Assembly: GCA_022113835.1 (NCBI GenBank)
Contig: JAILWY010000009.1
Location: 9,648,001 to 9,712,000 of the forward strand
From: Atopsyche davidsoni
Taxonomy: Eukaryota; Arthropoda; Insecta; Trichoptera; Hydrobiosidae
Direction: 5' to 3'
DNA: 64,000 bases
In this document: one piece after another, positions 63,764 through 64,000 of the stretch
Position numbering within the stretch: position 1 is the first letter of the stretch
Layout of the letters: each line of letters opens with the position of its first letter
Program-made: the position numbers and the translations under genes
Notes under the pieces: model-generated
Told to the model about the DNA's origin: nothing
The model's database searches: none
What the model saw: only the letters and a program-made list of their open reading frames with translations

Positions 63764-64000
63764 AAATAAATACACAATTCAAAATAAACACGAATGTGTA
63801 TTTGTTTTATATACAATTTTTGTTTTACTTACATTTCATTGTCAAATCAAAATCATTGGATAGTATGAAATAAGTTACAATTTTATGACTCAATGTTTTT
63901 TCGAATGTAAGCAGGTATTACTTTTTTTTTAGCTTTTTAAATGAACATGATAATATAATTATCCAATGTGAATTTTTTAAGTGGCATATTTTTTTCTTGT

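Larger units (their letters stand above)
47330..64000. other. Downstream intron or intergenic region
   Basis: The phase-1 donor at 47330 shows the gene continues, but no next exon could be confirmed here. Most of the region is AT-rich. It holds several GC-rich islands, one ambiguous open stretch (50937-51289), a foldback element, a mariner relic, an inverted-repeat element and microsatellites. Parts such as 49100-50900 and 61800-63100 show nothing I can interpret. Confidence 0.6.

Noticed and set aside
1..64000. CRISPR arrays, rRNA, intact tRNA genes, viral or phage genes
   Set aside because: No regularly spaced direct repeats, rRNA segments, fully paired tRNA cloverleaf or viral domains were seen on either strand; the direct repeats present are microsatellites and minisatellites.

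Overview
The window looks like nuclear DNA of an arthropod, most likely an insect. It is strongly AT-rich (about 70% by eye) and full of poly-A/T tracts. Its few coding exons are small and separated by introns of 1.2 to 14.7 kb with GT/AG borders, and it carries a decayed mauritiana-type mariner transposon. I cannot name the species. No prokaryotic gene structure, CRISPR array or rRNA is visible, and most open frames are chance ORFs in AT-rich DNA or shadows of the GC-rich exons.

The one gene I can support lies on the + strand between 19955 and 47329 and continues beyond the window. Five exons encode four consecutive follistatin-type modules: a short EGF-like FOLN half plus a Kazal half, ten cysteines each. 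The exons are 19955-20170, 34825-35040, 43039-43275 and the pair 45937-46040 + 47218-47329. Modules A, B and C are single exons with phase-1 borders, so they can be joined or skipped without breaking frame. Module D is cut by a phase-0 intron, yet its two pieces add up to the same 216 nt as modules A and B. Closely spaced modules of this kind best fit an agrin-like extracellular-matrix proteoglycan. The diagnostic NtA, SEA or laminin-G domains are not seen, so the name is inferred.

Layout: 1-19954 is upstream non-coding DNA (5' intron or intergenic) with several GC-rich islands and a tRNA-like remnant. 19955-47329 holds the module exons and introns; the third intron (43276-45936) carries a rearranged repeat copy and a striking nested hairpin. 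47330-64000 is non-coding with more GC-rich islands, one ambiguous open stretch (50.9-51.3 kb), a foldback element with about 300-bp arms (59.36-60.08 kb) and the mariner relic (60.51-61.80 kb, minus strand). AT/GT microsatellites lie near 24.1 and 63.3 kb.

I found no convincing new biological system. The most interesting signals are the exon architecture of the module array, the extreme GC content of modules B and C, a predicted G-quadruplex tract just inside the intron after module C, two related foldback repeats (one rearranged around a hairpin), and a long series of GC-rich non-coding islands that may be regulatory.
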